Source: an uncultured Chloroflexota bacterium
GTDB lineage: Bacteria; Chloroflexota; Dehalococcoidia; SAR202; UBA11138
Length of the DNA: 11,432 bases
NCBI GenBank assembly: GCA_913046025.1
Contig: CAJWRP010000031.1
Location: 1-11,432 of the forward strand
Direction of reading: 5' to 3'
Both the position numbers and the translations under genes were made by a program. Below the pieces are notes generated by a model. That model saw only the letters and a program-made list of their open reading frames with translations, did no database searches and was not told the origin of the DNA. Below, one piece after another: positions 1 to 6,851 of this stretch (positions within the stretch are counted from its first letter, which is position 1; every line of letters begins with the position of its first letter).

Positions 1-366
1 GGCTGCAGGAGGATCGTTGTCCACGCTGCCGAAGTTACCCTGCCCATCCACCAGCGGCTGCCGCATGCTGAAGTCCTGCGCCATTCGTACCATGGCGTCG
101 TAGACTGACCCATCGCCATGGGGGTGATACTTGCCGAGTACCTCTCCTACCAGTCGGGCACTTTTCTTATAAGCCGTGTTGGGACGCATGCCCAGACCGT
201 CCATGGCGTATAGTATTCGCCTCTGCACAGGCTTAAGTCCGTCCCGAACGTCTGGAAGCGCCCTCGAAACTATCACGCTCATCGCATAGTCGAGATACGA
301 CGTGCGCATCTCTTCTTCGATATTAGTGGGCTTGATAAATCCGAATTCTGTCTTTGTGGTCACCAT
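1..366 (-). CDS. gyrA: DNA gyrase subunit A, N-terminal 122 residues (partial)
   Basis: GyrA is the breakage-reunion subunit of the type II topoisomerase that introduces negative supercoils into DNA. The visible part holds the start of the winged-helix breakage domain: [20 protein letters not shown] (residues 17-36), [19 protein letters not shown] (37-55), the quinolone-resistance region [12 protein letters not shown] (79-90) and [18 protein letters not shown] (105-122). The catalytic tyrosine lies just past the window edge. The ATG at 366 is supported by a GGGAG Shine-Dalgarno stretch about 9 bases upstream. ParC has a similar N-terminus, but the VDGQGNFGS region and overall similarity fit a GyrA of the Chloroflexota type. 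The residue equal to E. coli Ser83 is Gly86; the Asp87 equivalent (Asp90) is kept. The upstream gene on the same strand ends 267 bases away, so gyrA probably has its own promoter in 367-632. Confidence 0.95.
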   Translation of the reverse strand, partial: MVTTKTEFGFIKPTNIEEEMRTSYLDYAMSVIVSRALPDVRDGLKPVQRRILYAMDGLGMRPNTAYKKSARLVGEVLGKYHPHGDGSVYDAMVRMAQDFSMRQPLVDGQGNFGSVDNDPPAA

Positions 367-425
367 ATACAAATCTCCCGGGAAAACTCGTGGTGTAGTG
401 GTGTATTAGGGCAAAACCATATTTA

Positions 426-472
426 CGAGGGGAATTAGCTGGCATTAATGGGGAGCGAAATGCTCCCCCTCG
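426..472 (-). promoter_or_regulatory. Stem-loop with alternative pairing upstream of gyrA
   Basis: A perfect 7-bp stem, GGGGAGC (450-456) with GCTCCCC (462-468), encloses a 5-base loop. A second perfect 7-bp pairing, CGAGGGG (426-432) with CCCCTCG (466-472), shares bases 466-468 with the first, so the two stems exclude each other. The site lies 60-106 bases upstream of the gyrA start and about 160 bases downstream of the amidotransferase-like stop. No U-tract follows on the minus strand, so a plain intrinsic terminator is not well supported. A leader element for gyrA is possible but unproven, and no clear -10/-35 pair was found in 367-632. Confidence 0.3.
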
Positions 473-632
473 GGATTTTCTGAGGTGGTTGCGTCGTGGA
501 TATCGAGGATGGGCTTTTTAACTGAAGTTTTCAACATCCGTTTCAAAGAATCCGAACTCTTTAGGAACATTCGTCCTACGTTTGAATCTTAGCAGATTAG
601 ACCATTCTTTGCCAGGGGGGGAAATACCCTAT

Positions 633-1307
633 TTACGGCGCTTTAGTGGCGTGCAGACGCTCCGCCGCCCTCTCGACCAGCGACTGCATCAGCCTGTCAA
701 AATGAGGAGGTATTTCCAGCCTGAGCTCAGGTCGAAACTGAACGCCAATAACCCATCGGTGGCGGGGACTTTCCAGCGCTTCGATGACGCCATCGTCTCT
801 GCCATACGCCGAAGCCAGAAGCAGACCGGACTTCTGGGCTTCTCGCGCACCGTACCGGTGCCGGCTGTTGGCACGCACGAAACCTCCGGAGCCCACAACA
901 GCGGCGAGCTTGCTTCCTGGCGATATGTAGATGTGATGGTATTTCGAACGCTCTTCGCCGTCATCGTTATCGGAATGGTGATCTTCGGCCACCTCGGCAA
1001 CGGAACCGCCTAGTGCGACATTGAGTACTTGAAAGCCTCGTCCAATGGCATAAACGGGCATATCGGCGTCCAGAGCAGCACGCATCAGGCCCACTTCCGA
1101 GGCCAAAATCGACGACTCTGTCAGATCTTCTGGCGTCACTTCCTGGCTATGCGGATAAAACAGCGCCCCTACTTTTCCGAGAGCCTTCGAAATATCGCAA
1201 TTGAGAGACGAAACGACCCACGGCTGACCTCCAGCCCTGTTCACGGCCTCCAGGGCCAGCTGCGATGGCTCGTATTCACTTACAACACCAATTACTGGAC
1301 CTGTCAT
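633..1307 (-). CDS. Class I glutamine amidotransferase-like protein (peptidase C26 / PuuD type), catalytic residues lost
   Basis: The 224-residue protein has the class I glutamine amidotransferase fold of the gamma-glutamyl-GABA hydrolase (PuuD) group. It starts with GPVIGVVSEYEP (3-14), has the nucleophile-elbow segment PVYAIGRGFQVLNVALGGS (84-102), the strand with VRANSRHRYG (144-153) and the C-terminal catalytic strand WVIGVQFRPEL (185-195). In active family members the elbow reads G-I-C-R-G and the last motif W/F-H-P-E. Here Cys is Gly89 (GGA codon) and His is Arg192 (CGA codon); only Glu194 of the triad remains. The reading frame is intact and of usual length, so this looks like a maintained non-hydrolytic protein and not a decayed gene. 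Its ATG overlaps the crotonase stop (ATGA, 4 bases), which implies translational coupling. Its function is unknown; it may bind a gamma-glutamyl-like ligand or act as a partner of the upstream enzyme. Confidence 0.8.
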   Translation of the reverse strand: MTGPVIGVVSEYEPSQLALEAVNRAGGQPWVVSSLNCDISKALGKVGALFYPHSQEVTPEDLTESSILASEVGLMRAALDADMPVYAIGRGFQVLNVALGGSVAEVAEDHHSDNDDGEERSKYHHIYISPGSKLAAVVGSGGFVRANSRHRYGAREAQKSGLLLASAYGRDDGVIEALESPRHRWVIGVQFRPELRLEIPPHFDRLMQSLVERAAERLHATKAP

Positions 1308-2101
1308 TCCGCAGCCTCGTCTGTATGAAAATTCGGCTTCCTGCGCTCCCTGAAGGACAGCAGCGCCTCTTTGTGCGCCTCGGTACCCTGGGCCTCCCGA
1401 AAAGTTTCGCGCTCGTGCCTAACCACCAGCGAAAGGTCTCGCTCCATGTAGTTCTCGTGCATTAGCCTCTTTGTCTTGCGAAGCTGCCAGTCCGGGTTCT
1501 CGGCCATCTGCTGCGCCAACTCGACGGCCTTGTCCAGCATGTCTTCAGGAGGATAGACGTAGTTAACGAGACCAGCGTCCAAAGCCTCCTGCGCCTCTAC
1601 GAAACGGGCGCTGAGCATGAACTCCATCGCTTTCCCCATTCCGATCAGATGGGGCAGGTAGTGGGTGCTGCCGTATTCCGGTGTGAGGCCGATAGCCGCA
1701 AACCTAAACGAGAATCGCGCTTCTGATGATGCCACCCGTATATCGCAGGGCAGCGTGAAGGTCACACCCAGCCCCACTGCAACGCCATTTATCGCACACA
1801 CCATGGGTTTGGAGTCCCGCACAAGTTCAATCCATTCGACGTCGGCGGACAGTATCGGCACCTTGCTTAGCCCATTGTGGACAGTCGCCTCAAATTTCGC
1901 TATGTCTGCACCGGAGCAGAAACCACGCCCGGCACCGGTAATAACGATAGCTCCGACGGATTCGTCATCATTCCATGCGCAGACCTGATCGATCTTTTCC
2001 CTCTGCATTTCATTGGACATTGGGTTCAGACGATCAGGGTGATTCAGGGTAATAATACCGACTCTGCCACGGACCTCAGTCAGAATATTTGCGTGCGCCA
2101 T
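1304..2101 (-). CDS. Enoyl-CoA hydratase/isomerase family protein (crotonase fold)
   Basis: This 265-residue protein belongs to the crotonase superfamily, which uses an oxyanion hole to stabilise CoA-thioester enolates. The hole is formed by GAGRGFCSGADI (56-67) and INGVAVGLG (104-112). The two glutamates of classical enoyl-CoA hydratase are not at their usual places: the first position (GGGCEL in hydratase) reads Val113-Thr114. Instead GLTPEYGSTHYLP (138-150) carries Glu142 where Δ3,Δ2-enoyl-CoA isomerases and PaaG-type isomerases keep their single acidic residue. An isomerase-like activity is therefore more likely than hydration. The frame stays open upstream to 2497, but the first residue consistent with the family is the ATG at 2101. 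Upstream of it the frame runs into the divergent gene, and only a weak GAAAG ribosome site is seen. It is coupled to the amidotransferase-like gene by ATGA. Confidence 0.88.
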   Translation of the reverse strand: MAHANILTEVRGRVGIITLNHPDRLNPMSNEMQREKIDQVCAWNDDESVGAIVITGAGRGFCSGADIAKFEATVHNGLSKVPILSADVEWIELVRDSKPMVCAINGVAVGLGVTFTLPCDIRVASSEARFSFRFAAIGLTPEYGSTHYLPHLIGMGKAMEFMLSARFVEAQEALDAGLVNYVYPPEDMLDKAVELAQQMAENPDWQLRKTKRLMHENYMERDLSLVVRHERETFREAQGTEAHKEALLSFRERRKPNFHTDEAAE

Positions 2102-2156
2102 AGGCAAAACTTTCTTCGATGAAAATATAGGAGTCCAAAGATCCATCAATGCCGGT

Positions 2157-2166
2157 GTAGGCCTAC
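2157..2166. repeat. 10-bp perfect palindrome in divergent intergenic region
   Basis: GTAGGCCTAC is a perfect palindrome between the divergent crotonase and RhmD-like genes. Its place, 56 bases upstream of one start and 98 of the other, would suit an operator shared by both, but a single 10-bp palindrome is weak evidence and no regulator gene is nearby. Confidence 0.2.
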
Positions 2167-2204
2167 TGATAATATCATACACGGTCATGCCACGGCCTCT
2201 TGCA

Positions 2205-2233
2205 TTGTCCGAGAATCTGCCGACGTGTAGCAT
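2205..2233 (+). promoter_or_regulatory. Candidate sigma-70-type promoter for the RhmD-like gene
   Basis: TTGTCC (2205-2210) and TAGCAT (2228-2233) are separated by 17 bases; each matches four of six consensus positions. The -10 ends 30 bases before the ATG at 2264, which leaves room for a short leader carrying the AAGAGG ribosome site at 2252-2257. The match is modest and the call rests on spacing and position. Confidence 0.33.
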
Positions 2234-2263
2234 AGGGCGAACCATCTTTCGAAGAGGCCATTT

Positions 2264-3313
2264 ATGAAGATCACGAATGTCCAGGCAGTCTACCCAAAGT
2301 ACCAGCATGTCGTTCCGTCGTGGCGAACACAGTTTTGGCAAATTGTCGTGCGTGTGGAGACAGACAAGGGCGTGGCTGGTCTTGGCTACGGCGGCGGCGG
2401 CGTGGCAGGTGTCGAAATCATCAACGGCCACTTCCGAGAGCTGCTTATTGGACAAGATGTCAACGGGGTTGACGATGTGACGGCCATCTGGGACCAACTT
2501 TATGACGCTTCAATGCCATATGGTCGAAAAGGGCTGGCTATCATGGCCCTTAGCGGAGTCGATTTAGCCATTTACGACCTGCTGGGCAAGGCAGAGAGCA
2601 AGCCCGTATACGAAGTGCTTGGCGGTACCCGACGAGAGCGTCACAGGGCCTACGCGACGGGCCAAGATAGCCTACTTTACGCCGATCTAGGCTATACGGC
2701 TCATAAATTTGGCCACCGCTGGACGGGGAAGGACTCAGACTACGACTCGGCAGACGCACATGCAACAAAAGCTCGAGAGTTCTTCGGCCCAGACGCCATG
2801 ATTGCAGTCGACGTGTACATGTCGTGGGACGCTGAAGTTACTCTCGAGATGAACAAGCGCCTGGCGAAACACAATCTATACTGGTTCGAGGATGTGCTAA
2901 CGCCCGATGACCTTGGGGGCCAGGCGGCCCTACGCGGCCAGGTAAACGATACGCTGATTGCGGGCGGCGAGCACGAATTCACACACGTCGGTTTTGGCGA
3001 CATCGCCAACGCAGGTGCCCTGGACCTGTGGCAGCCGGACATCACATGGTGCGGCGGCATCACTGCAGGGTTGCGAATTGTGAAGATGGCCAACGAGCTG
3101 GGAATCCCTGTATCACCACATAGAGGCGGTGAGGTATGGGGTCTGCACCTGCTGACTGCAACCGATTGCGCCGACCTAGCGGAGTTCCATTCGGACCACA
3201 TTCGCGAGGAGCGAGACATCCTCTGGCTTAACGAACCTGCGCCTGTGGGCGGCTACATCTCACCGACGGACGCACCCGGCTTCGGCGTGGAATTGAACGA
3301 CGCCATGCTGTAA
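2264..3313 (+). CDS. Enolase-superfamily sugar-acid dehydratase, L-rhamnonate dehydratase-like
   Basis: The 349-residue protein is a mandelate-racemase-subgroup enolase-superfamily enzyme; such dehydratases abstract the alpha proton of an acid sugar and eliminate water to give a 2-keto-3-deoxy acid. An N-terminal capping domain (about 1-125, ending in KPVYEVLGG) precedes the TIM barrel. The active site looks complete: Lys148 and His151 in HKFGHRW, metal ligands Asp183 (VDVYMSWD), Glu209 (YWFED) and Glu236 (GGEHEF), and the Asp259 (WQPDITWCGG) / His286 (VSPHRGG) dyad. These segments and the C-terminal LNEPAPVGGY and PGFGVELN closely follow E. coli RhmD as I recall it, including QPD-WCGG and GFGVELN. 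It is shorter than RhmD (about 400 residues), mainly at the N-terminus. The ATG is set by AAGAGG six bases upstream. The exact acid sugar cannot be fixed from sequence. It faces away from the crotonase pair and converges on the pseudogene. Confidence 0.9.
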   Translation: MKITNVQAVYPKYQHVVPSWRTQFWQIVVRVETDKGVAGLGYGGGGVAGVEIINGHFRELLIGQDVNGVDDVTAIWDQLYDASMPYGRKGLAIMALSGVDLAIYDLLGKAESKPVYEVLGGTRRERHRAYATGQDSLLYADLGYTAHKFGHRWTGKDSDYDSADAHATKAREFFGPDAMIAVDVYMSWDAEVTLEMNKRLAKHNLYWFEDVLTPDDLGGQAALRGQVNDTLIAGGEHEFTHVGFGDIANAGALDLWQPDITWCGGITAGLRIVKMANELGIPVSPHRGGEVWGLHLLTATDCADLAEFHSDHIREERDILWLNEPAPVGGYISPTDAPGFGVELNDAML

Positions 3314-3377
3314 GCCAGTCTACTTCCATATAAATGGGTCTGTTAGTTATAAGGAGAAAACGCAGGCTCGTTAGCAC

Positions 3378-3896
3378 TCACTTTTTTCGCGCAACCCAGA
3401 CCTGCTATCCGCCATATCGAAAAGGCCCGCGTTGGAAGTCGCCATACAGAGCTTCGACGTCGAATCCGCATAATCTCAGCAAGTACTGCATCTCGTAACG
3501 ATAGGTATGGCGGTAAACCAACGGCGTGTACTTTCTGGACGACACGATTGCCATTATCCCGCCGAACAACGTCCGCCATTTTTTGCAGAGGCGGCTCAGG
3601 ATACGCCATCTCCCGAACAATGGTTTCCAGTCGAGGGTCACTATTGTTGATAACCAGCTTACCGCCATCGACAAGGTGTTCCCGGACTAGTTGCAGCTCC
3701 TGCATCTGATCATCCGGGGTAAGTAGGTGCGTGAACGCTCGATATGGAATCATGACGAGACTAAACTAACAATGCTATACGAAGGAACGCATGTCGCCCG
3801 GTACAACTTGCAGCTCCGGGTGCCGGACTTGACCGCCTCTTCTAAGTAGAACTCCGCGTCTCCCCCATCCCATTCAGGCCTCTGGCTACCTTTCAT
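3378..3896 (-). pseudogene. Decayed class I SAM-dependent methyltransferase with deletions, frame changes and three ambers
   Basis: Pieces of one methyltransferase lie in order on the minus strand. The N-terminus runs from ATG 3896 (MKGSQRP, then EWDGGDAEFYLEEAVKSG) to about 3825. The frame then changes, and HPELQVVPGDMRSF follows (about 3820-3780), so the SAM-binding glycine motif that belongs between them is gone. The same frame continues through TAG at 3777 and TAG at 3768 into FSLVMIPYRAFTHLLTPDDQ and REHLVDGGKLVINN. Near 3540, after GNRVV, the frame changes again and roughly 35 residues seem missing. RKYTPLVYRHTYRYEMQYLL and FDVEALYGDFQRGPFRYGG then follow, ending at an amber (3407-3405), after which QVWVARKK runs to TGA at 3380-3378. 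Relatives, as I recall, read GGEQVWVAR here, so GAG to TAG fits. The only long open piece (3753-3343) lacks the cofactor site and has a meaningless tail, so no product is expected. It lies 70 bases downstream of the mannonate dehydratase. Confidence 0.85.
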
Positions 3897-3966
3897 TTAG
3901 TGCCCACTTCTCAAATGGTGTACAGTATCGCTCACTACACAGGGATGTCCGAAATGAATACTATTA

Positions 3967-4944
3967 CTAACTTACGCCGTCTATAAGCGCGCGGATGTAG
4001 CCATAGGTGTATGCGAATCCCACCAGCTTGGAGTTCTCGCCTGCCATTGTCGGCACGTGGTCCGGCATCAGCATGTACGGGTAGTCCACCTCTTTGTACA
4101 CCTGCACCGCCTTGTGCATGTCCACATCGCCGTCGTCGATGTAAGTCTCGGTGAAGTTCAGGAAGCCGCCTATTATGTTGCGGAAGTGCACATTGAATAT
4201 CTTCTTGCGCTCGCCGAAGTACCGTATGACGTCGTAGATTTCCTCACCCGGCCTCTCCAGCATCTCGGACACCGTGCCCTGGCAGAAGTTCAGGCCATGG
4301 TATGGACTCTCGCGCATAGAGACGTATTTCTTTATGCCCTCCACGCTGCCCAAAACCCTGTCCACGCCTCGAAACCCGCTTGGACGAGGCATGCCTGGGT
4401 CGTGAGGGTGCAGCGCCATTCGAATACGGTTCTCCTCCGCCACGGGAACTACGCGCTCCAAAAAGTAATCCAACCTCTCCCACATGGCATCGGCGTCCGT
4501 TGGACCGGCAATGGTCTGGGCTGGCTCCTGAGGAGTCTCATCGAAGTTGAAGTACCGAGTCTTGGAGCCACCACGCCAGTCCACATGGTTCGTGGTTACG
4601 ACGCCCAGCAGGGTCATGTTGTACTTAACCGCCGGTATGCCCGCCTCGGCGCAACCTCGGATAATGTTGCAGATGCCCTCGATCTCCCGATCACGTTCAG
4701 GACCCTTGCCAAGCATGATATTGGGGTTAGCGGCCTTGGATATCTCATCGGAACCCAATGGCAGCGGAACGAAGTCCAGCGTTAGGCCAAAAGACTCCAC
4801 GTGCTCCCTATATTCCCTGAGTACTTGGATTGTCCAGTCCTTGGCGGGTCCAGGAGGATATCCGCAAATGTGCTCCAGTCCTAGTTGGGCAAAAACCCTG
4901 TAATCATCGTCGCTACGTGCCTGTAACTGCGTGCCCACATGCAT
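3967..4944 (-). CDS. Mannonate dehydratase family protein (UxuA type, TIM barrel)
   Basis: The 325-residue protein matches the UxuA family, which dehydrates D-mannonate to 2-keto-3-deoxy-D-gluconate in hexuronate breakdown using a divalent metal. It resembles the xylose-isomerase-like TIM barrel throughout. The expected metal and catalytic residues are visible in order: His179 and/or His181 in ALHPHDPG, Cys221 in LNFCQGT, His253 in NVHFRN, and the Asp295-His296 pair in MPDHVP. A Tyr-rich segment, [12 protein letters not shown] (309-320), sits where UxuA has its conserved tyrosine. ATG 4944 follows GGAG by ten bases. It is somewhat shorter than E. coli UxuA (about 394 residues), as many non-enteric homologues are. 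A 7-bp inverted repeat lies 47-70 bases upstream. Neighbouring enolase-superfamily dehydratases suggest a shared role in acid-sugar use; the true substrate could differ from mannonate. Confidence 0.88.
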   Translation of the reverse strand: MHVGTQLQARSDDDYRVFAQLGLEHICGYPPGPAKDWTIQVLREYREHVESFGLTLDFVPLPLGSDEISKAANPNIMLGKGPERDREIEGICNIIRGCAEAGIPAVKYNMTLLGVVTTNHVDWRGGSKTRYFNFDETPQEPAQTIAGPTDADAMWERLDYFLERVVPVAEENRIRMALHPHDPGMPRPSGFRGVDRVLGSVEGIKKYVSMRESPYHGLNFCQGTVSEMLERPGEEIYDVIRYFGERKKIFNVHFRNIIGGFLNFTETYIDDGDVDMHKAVQVYKEVDYPYMLMPDHVPTMAGENSKLVGFAYTYGYIRALIDGVS

Positions 4945-4990
4945 TTTTATGTATCTCCAGTCAACCTAATTTGGTTCATAGATCTGATGA

Positions 4991-5014
4991 TTGAATACTC
5001 GTTCTGATATTCAA
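4991..5014. promoter_or_regulatory. Candidate operator: 7-bp inverted repeat upstream of mannonate dehydratase
   Basis: TTGAATA (4991-4997) and TATTCAA (5008-5014) form a perfect inverted repeat with a 10-base spacer, placing the half-site centres 17 bases apart. It lies upstream of the mannonate dehydratase start and within the 119-base gap after truD. A dimeric regulator could bind it, but it would also fold as an RNA stem with an AT-rich stem and long loop. No regulator gene is visible nearby. Confidence 0.35.
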
Positions 5015-5063
5015 AGGAAATCGTTCCCCCTAAGTCTGTAGAAGGGTGCGCCTAGCTTCACTC

Positions 5064-6152
5064 CTAGCCATCGTCGCCTGCGAGCGCTCCGTCTTCGTCC
5101 TTCATCAGCTCACGCATGAGGCAGGTGGCGAAGGAACCTTTGGGCAGCGTAAAGGAGACTAAGTAGCCATCATCGGTTGGCTTCAGGCCTACGCCGTCCA
5201 GCTTTGCACGGCTGGCCCGTCTAGCACCATGCGCTGCACGAAAGTCTTTCCACTCTAGGTCCAGTTTTAATAGAACGCCAGCCTCAATCTCACCAGCTTC
5301 TCCCTTACTTAGCTTAACCTTCTTGCCAAACATGGGAAGCACGGCACTGATCTCCAAGGCTTGCGCCCGGGTGGATTCCGCATCGGGGTCATCGACTATG
5401 AACATGCCGCCAGTCTTATGTTTCTGCGCCATGTCTCCTGAGATTATACTCTCGTAAGTGCCGCCTTCCATGCGTAACTTGAGCAGCGTGTTGAAGATGT
5501 GCGACTGCAGCGCAGACTGGTAGAACTTGTGCATGCGCCGACCACCTGGCACCTTTTCCCCGCGTATTATGCGCACGGCGTCGGATGCGTTAGTGTCGAA
5601 ATGGCCGAACCTCTGCGGTCCGAAGTAGTTTGGAAGGCCAACCGCTTGCAGATGCGCAATAACAGCATCTGCCCTGGGTTGCCAGTCTGCAACAGGGTCA
5701 CGGACTCTCAGCTCAAAAGAGTTACCGCGTAGATGTCCCAGGCCCAGCTTGTTGCGGTGCCGAGAAGTCTCCAGTACCTTCACACCGTCCATGCCTGCCA
5801 GTGTCTCCAATTGGGAGGCGTATTCCTCGTGCACGCTTAACCACTGGCGCGTGACGGCATACTTGTCTTTCTGACCAGCGAATCCAACGTCCCGCTCGGG
5901 AACGCCTTGCCGTTGGAGGTGCCTCACAAGGTCCATGGTCGCAAGGGCACGCTTCTCTACGTTGACGTAAACATGGTCCCCTGCGCCTGACGGCAGGTAA
6001 CTGGGGATTTCAGCGACTACGAAGTCGTCGATCTCGGAGCGAATCCGGCCGCCAGTGCCGGGCAGGTGGGCGGTTGCGGCAGGCAAGTCCCGCCAGTCGA
6101 ACCTGAGCTTTGTGGAATCGTGGTCTGTGGTCTGTGTAGAATCGGTTGTCAC
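5064..6152 (-). CDS. truD: tRNA pseudouridine(13) synthase TruD
   Basis: TruD converts uridine 13 of certain tRNAs to pseudouridine. The 362-residue protein carries all family landmarks: RIRSEIDDFVVAEIPSY (36-52), the catalytic loop VGFAGQKDKYAVTRQW (89-104) with Asp96 as the expected nucleophile, HRNKLGLGHLRGNSF (132-146), PNYFGPQRFG (174-183) and the C-terminal LPKGSFATCLMREL (336-349). The variable insertion domain occupies roughly 200-310. Translation starts at a GTG (6152-6150), supported by GAAGAGG about six bases upstream; the sequence before the first conserved motif is a polar, Thr/Asp-rich 30-residue lead. It follows the methyltransferase gene by 39 bases, so the two are probably co-transcribed with the enolase-superfamily gene further upstream. 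Length and motifs suggest an active enzyme. Confidence 0.96.
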   Translation of the reverse strand: MTTDSTQTTDHDSTKLRFDWRDLPAATAHLPGTGGRIRSEIDDFVVAEIPSYLPSGAGDHVYVNVEKRALATMDLVRHLQRQGVPERDVGFAGQKDKYAVTRQWLSVHEEYASQLETLAGMDGVKVLETSRHRNKLGLGHLRGNSFELRVRDPVADWQPRADAVIAHLQAVGLPNYFGPQRFGHFDTNASDAVRIIRGEKVPGGRRMHKFYQSALQSHIFNTLLKLRMEGGTYESIISGDMAQKHKTGGMFIVDDPDAESTRAQALEISAVLPMFGKKVKLSKGEAGEIEAGVLLKLDLEWKDFRAAHGARRASRAKLDGVGLKPTDDGYLVSFTLPKGSFATCLMRELMKDEDGALAGDDG

Positions 6153-6191
6153 CAGTGCCTCTTCAAGGGGCGATTTTGGCTACGGCGACAC

Positions 6192-6833
6192 CTACTTTAC
6201 CATATAGATCCATACCTTGTGGTACATGTCCGGTTCGCCGATGGGAAGGGCTTTAAACCTCTTCGTCACGCTAACCTGCTGCCACAATTCGGAGAACTCC
6301 AGGTCGTCCTGCTTCTCCCTGAAACCGCGTTCCATGTACACGTCTTGCCGAAGCATGAACACGACCTTACCACCGGGCCTGGTCACCCGCACGAACTCTT
6401 CCAGAGCATCCGCACCGGCGTGTCCCACGGTCAATACGCCGACGCAGATAGTTGCGTCGAAATTATTGGTCGGGTAGTCCAGTGGCTTGCCCATGACCAT
6501 CTGGTGCAGTTTGCCATATACGTTTTTACGGCGGGCCTCGTCCAGCATCGCAGGCGACATATCCATCCCCTCGATGTCATGGTACCCCAGCCTGTAAAGC
6601 TCCTGGCCAACCAGACCTGTGCCAGCGCCGGCATCCAATATTTTGCCCGCCTTAGGAACGTATAGCTCAAACTGTTGGGTTGTTACCCGCGGCCCTACGT
6701 AGCCATATTTGGCAACGATGTCCCGATCGTAATCGCTTGCCCACTCTTCATAGCGCTGGGTTAGCTCCGAATTGTTCTCTGAATCGTATACCCAGCGTAT
6801 CTTGTTGGAATGCTCTGTGAGGTTCTGTGTCAT
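6192..6833 (-). CDS. Class I SAM-dependent methyltransferase (METTL27/WBSCR27-like)
   Basis: The 213-residue protein has a complete Rossmann-type methyltransferase core: motif I KILDAGAGTGLVG (64-76), the acidic end of strand 2 in EGMDMSPAMLDEAR (88-101), NNFDATICVGVLTVGH (123-138) and the strand 5 segment RPGGKVVFMLR (152-162). The lead-in RYEEWASDYDRDIVAKYGYVGP (27-48) is typical of the METTL27/WBSCR27-like group as I recall it. The methyl acceptor is unknown; small molecules and proteins are both possible. ATG 6833 lies 18 bases after the stop of the upstream enolase-superfamily gene, with a GGA/GAAG-rich stretch directly before it, so the two genes are very likely in one operon. Unlike the methyltransferase pseudogene at 3378-3896, this gene is intact and belongs to a different subfamily. 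Confidence 0.88.
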   Translation of the reverse strand: MTQNLTEHSNKIRWVYDSENNSELTQRYEEWASDYDRDIVAKYGYVGPRVTTQQFELYVPKAGKILDAGAGTGLVGQELYRLGYHDIEGMDMSPAMLDEARRKNVYGKLHQMVMGKPLDYPTNNFDATICVGVLTVGHAGADALEEFVRVTRPGGKVVFMLRQDVYMERGFREKQDDLEFSELWQQVSVTKRFKALPIGEPDMYHKVWIYMVK

Positions 6834-6851
6834 ATCTTCATTCCATTCCAG

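Noticed and set aside
582..1013. 143-residue open frame on the plus strand
   Set aside because: Mostly antisense to the amidotransferase-like gene, no ribosome site, and its hydrophobic tail comes from reversed codons.
2102..2497. N-terminal extension of the crotonase frame (132 more residues)
   Set aside because: It runs antisense through the start of the RhmD-like gene and has no crotonase-family similarity; the family N-terminus begins at ATG 2101.
3314..3377. Bidirectional terminator between the RhmD-like gene and the pseudogene
   Set aside because: No stem of useful length with a U-tract is visible.
3343..3753. 136-residue minus-strand open frame as a real small gene
   Set aside because: Its homology to a methyltransferase begins before its ATG and switches frame near 3540; the rest is out-of-frame translation of a pseudogene.
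3405..3777. Amber recoding (for example pyrrolysine) explaining the three TAG codons
   Set aside because: Two frame changes and loss of the SAM-binding core accompany the ambers, and neighbouring genes use TAG as an ordinary stop.
4057..4785. 242-residue open frame on the plus strand
   Set aside because: It is antisense to the mannonate dehydratase, rich in His/Val/Leu from reversed codons, with no recognisable motif.
6066..6665. 199-residue open frame on the plus strand
   Set aside because: It spans the truD start and the methyltransferase in antisense and has no domain; a codon-bias shadow.
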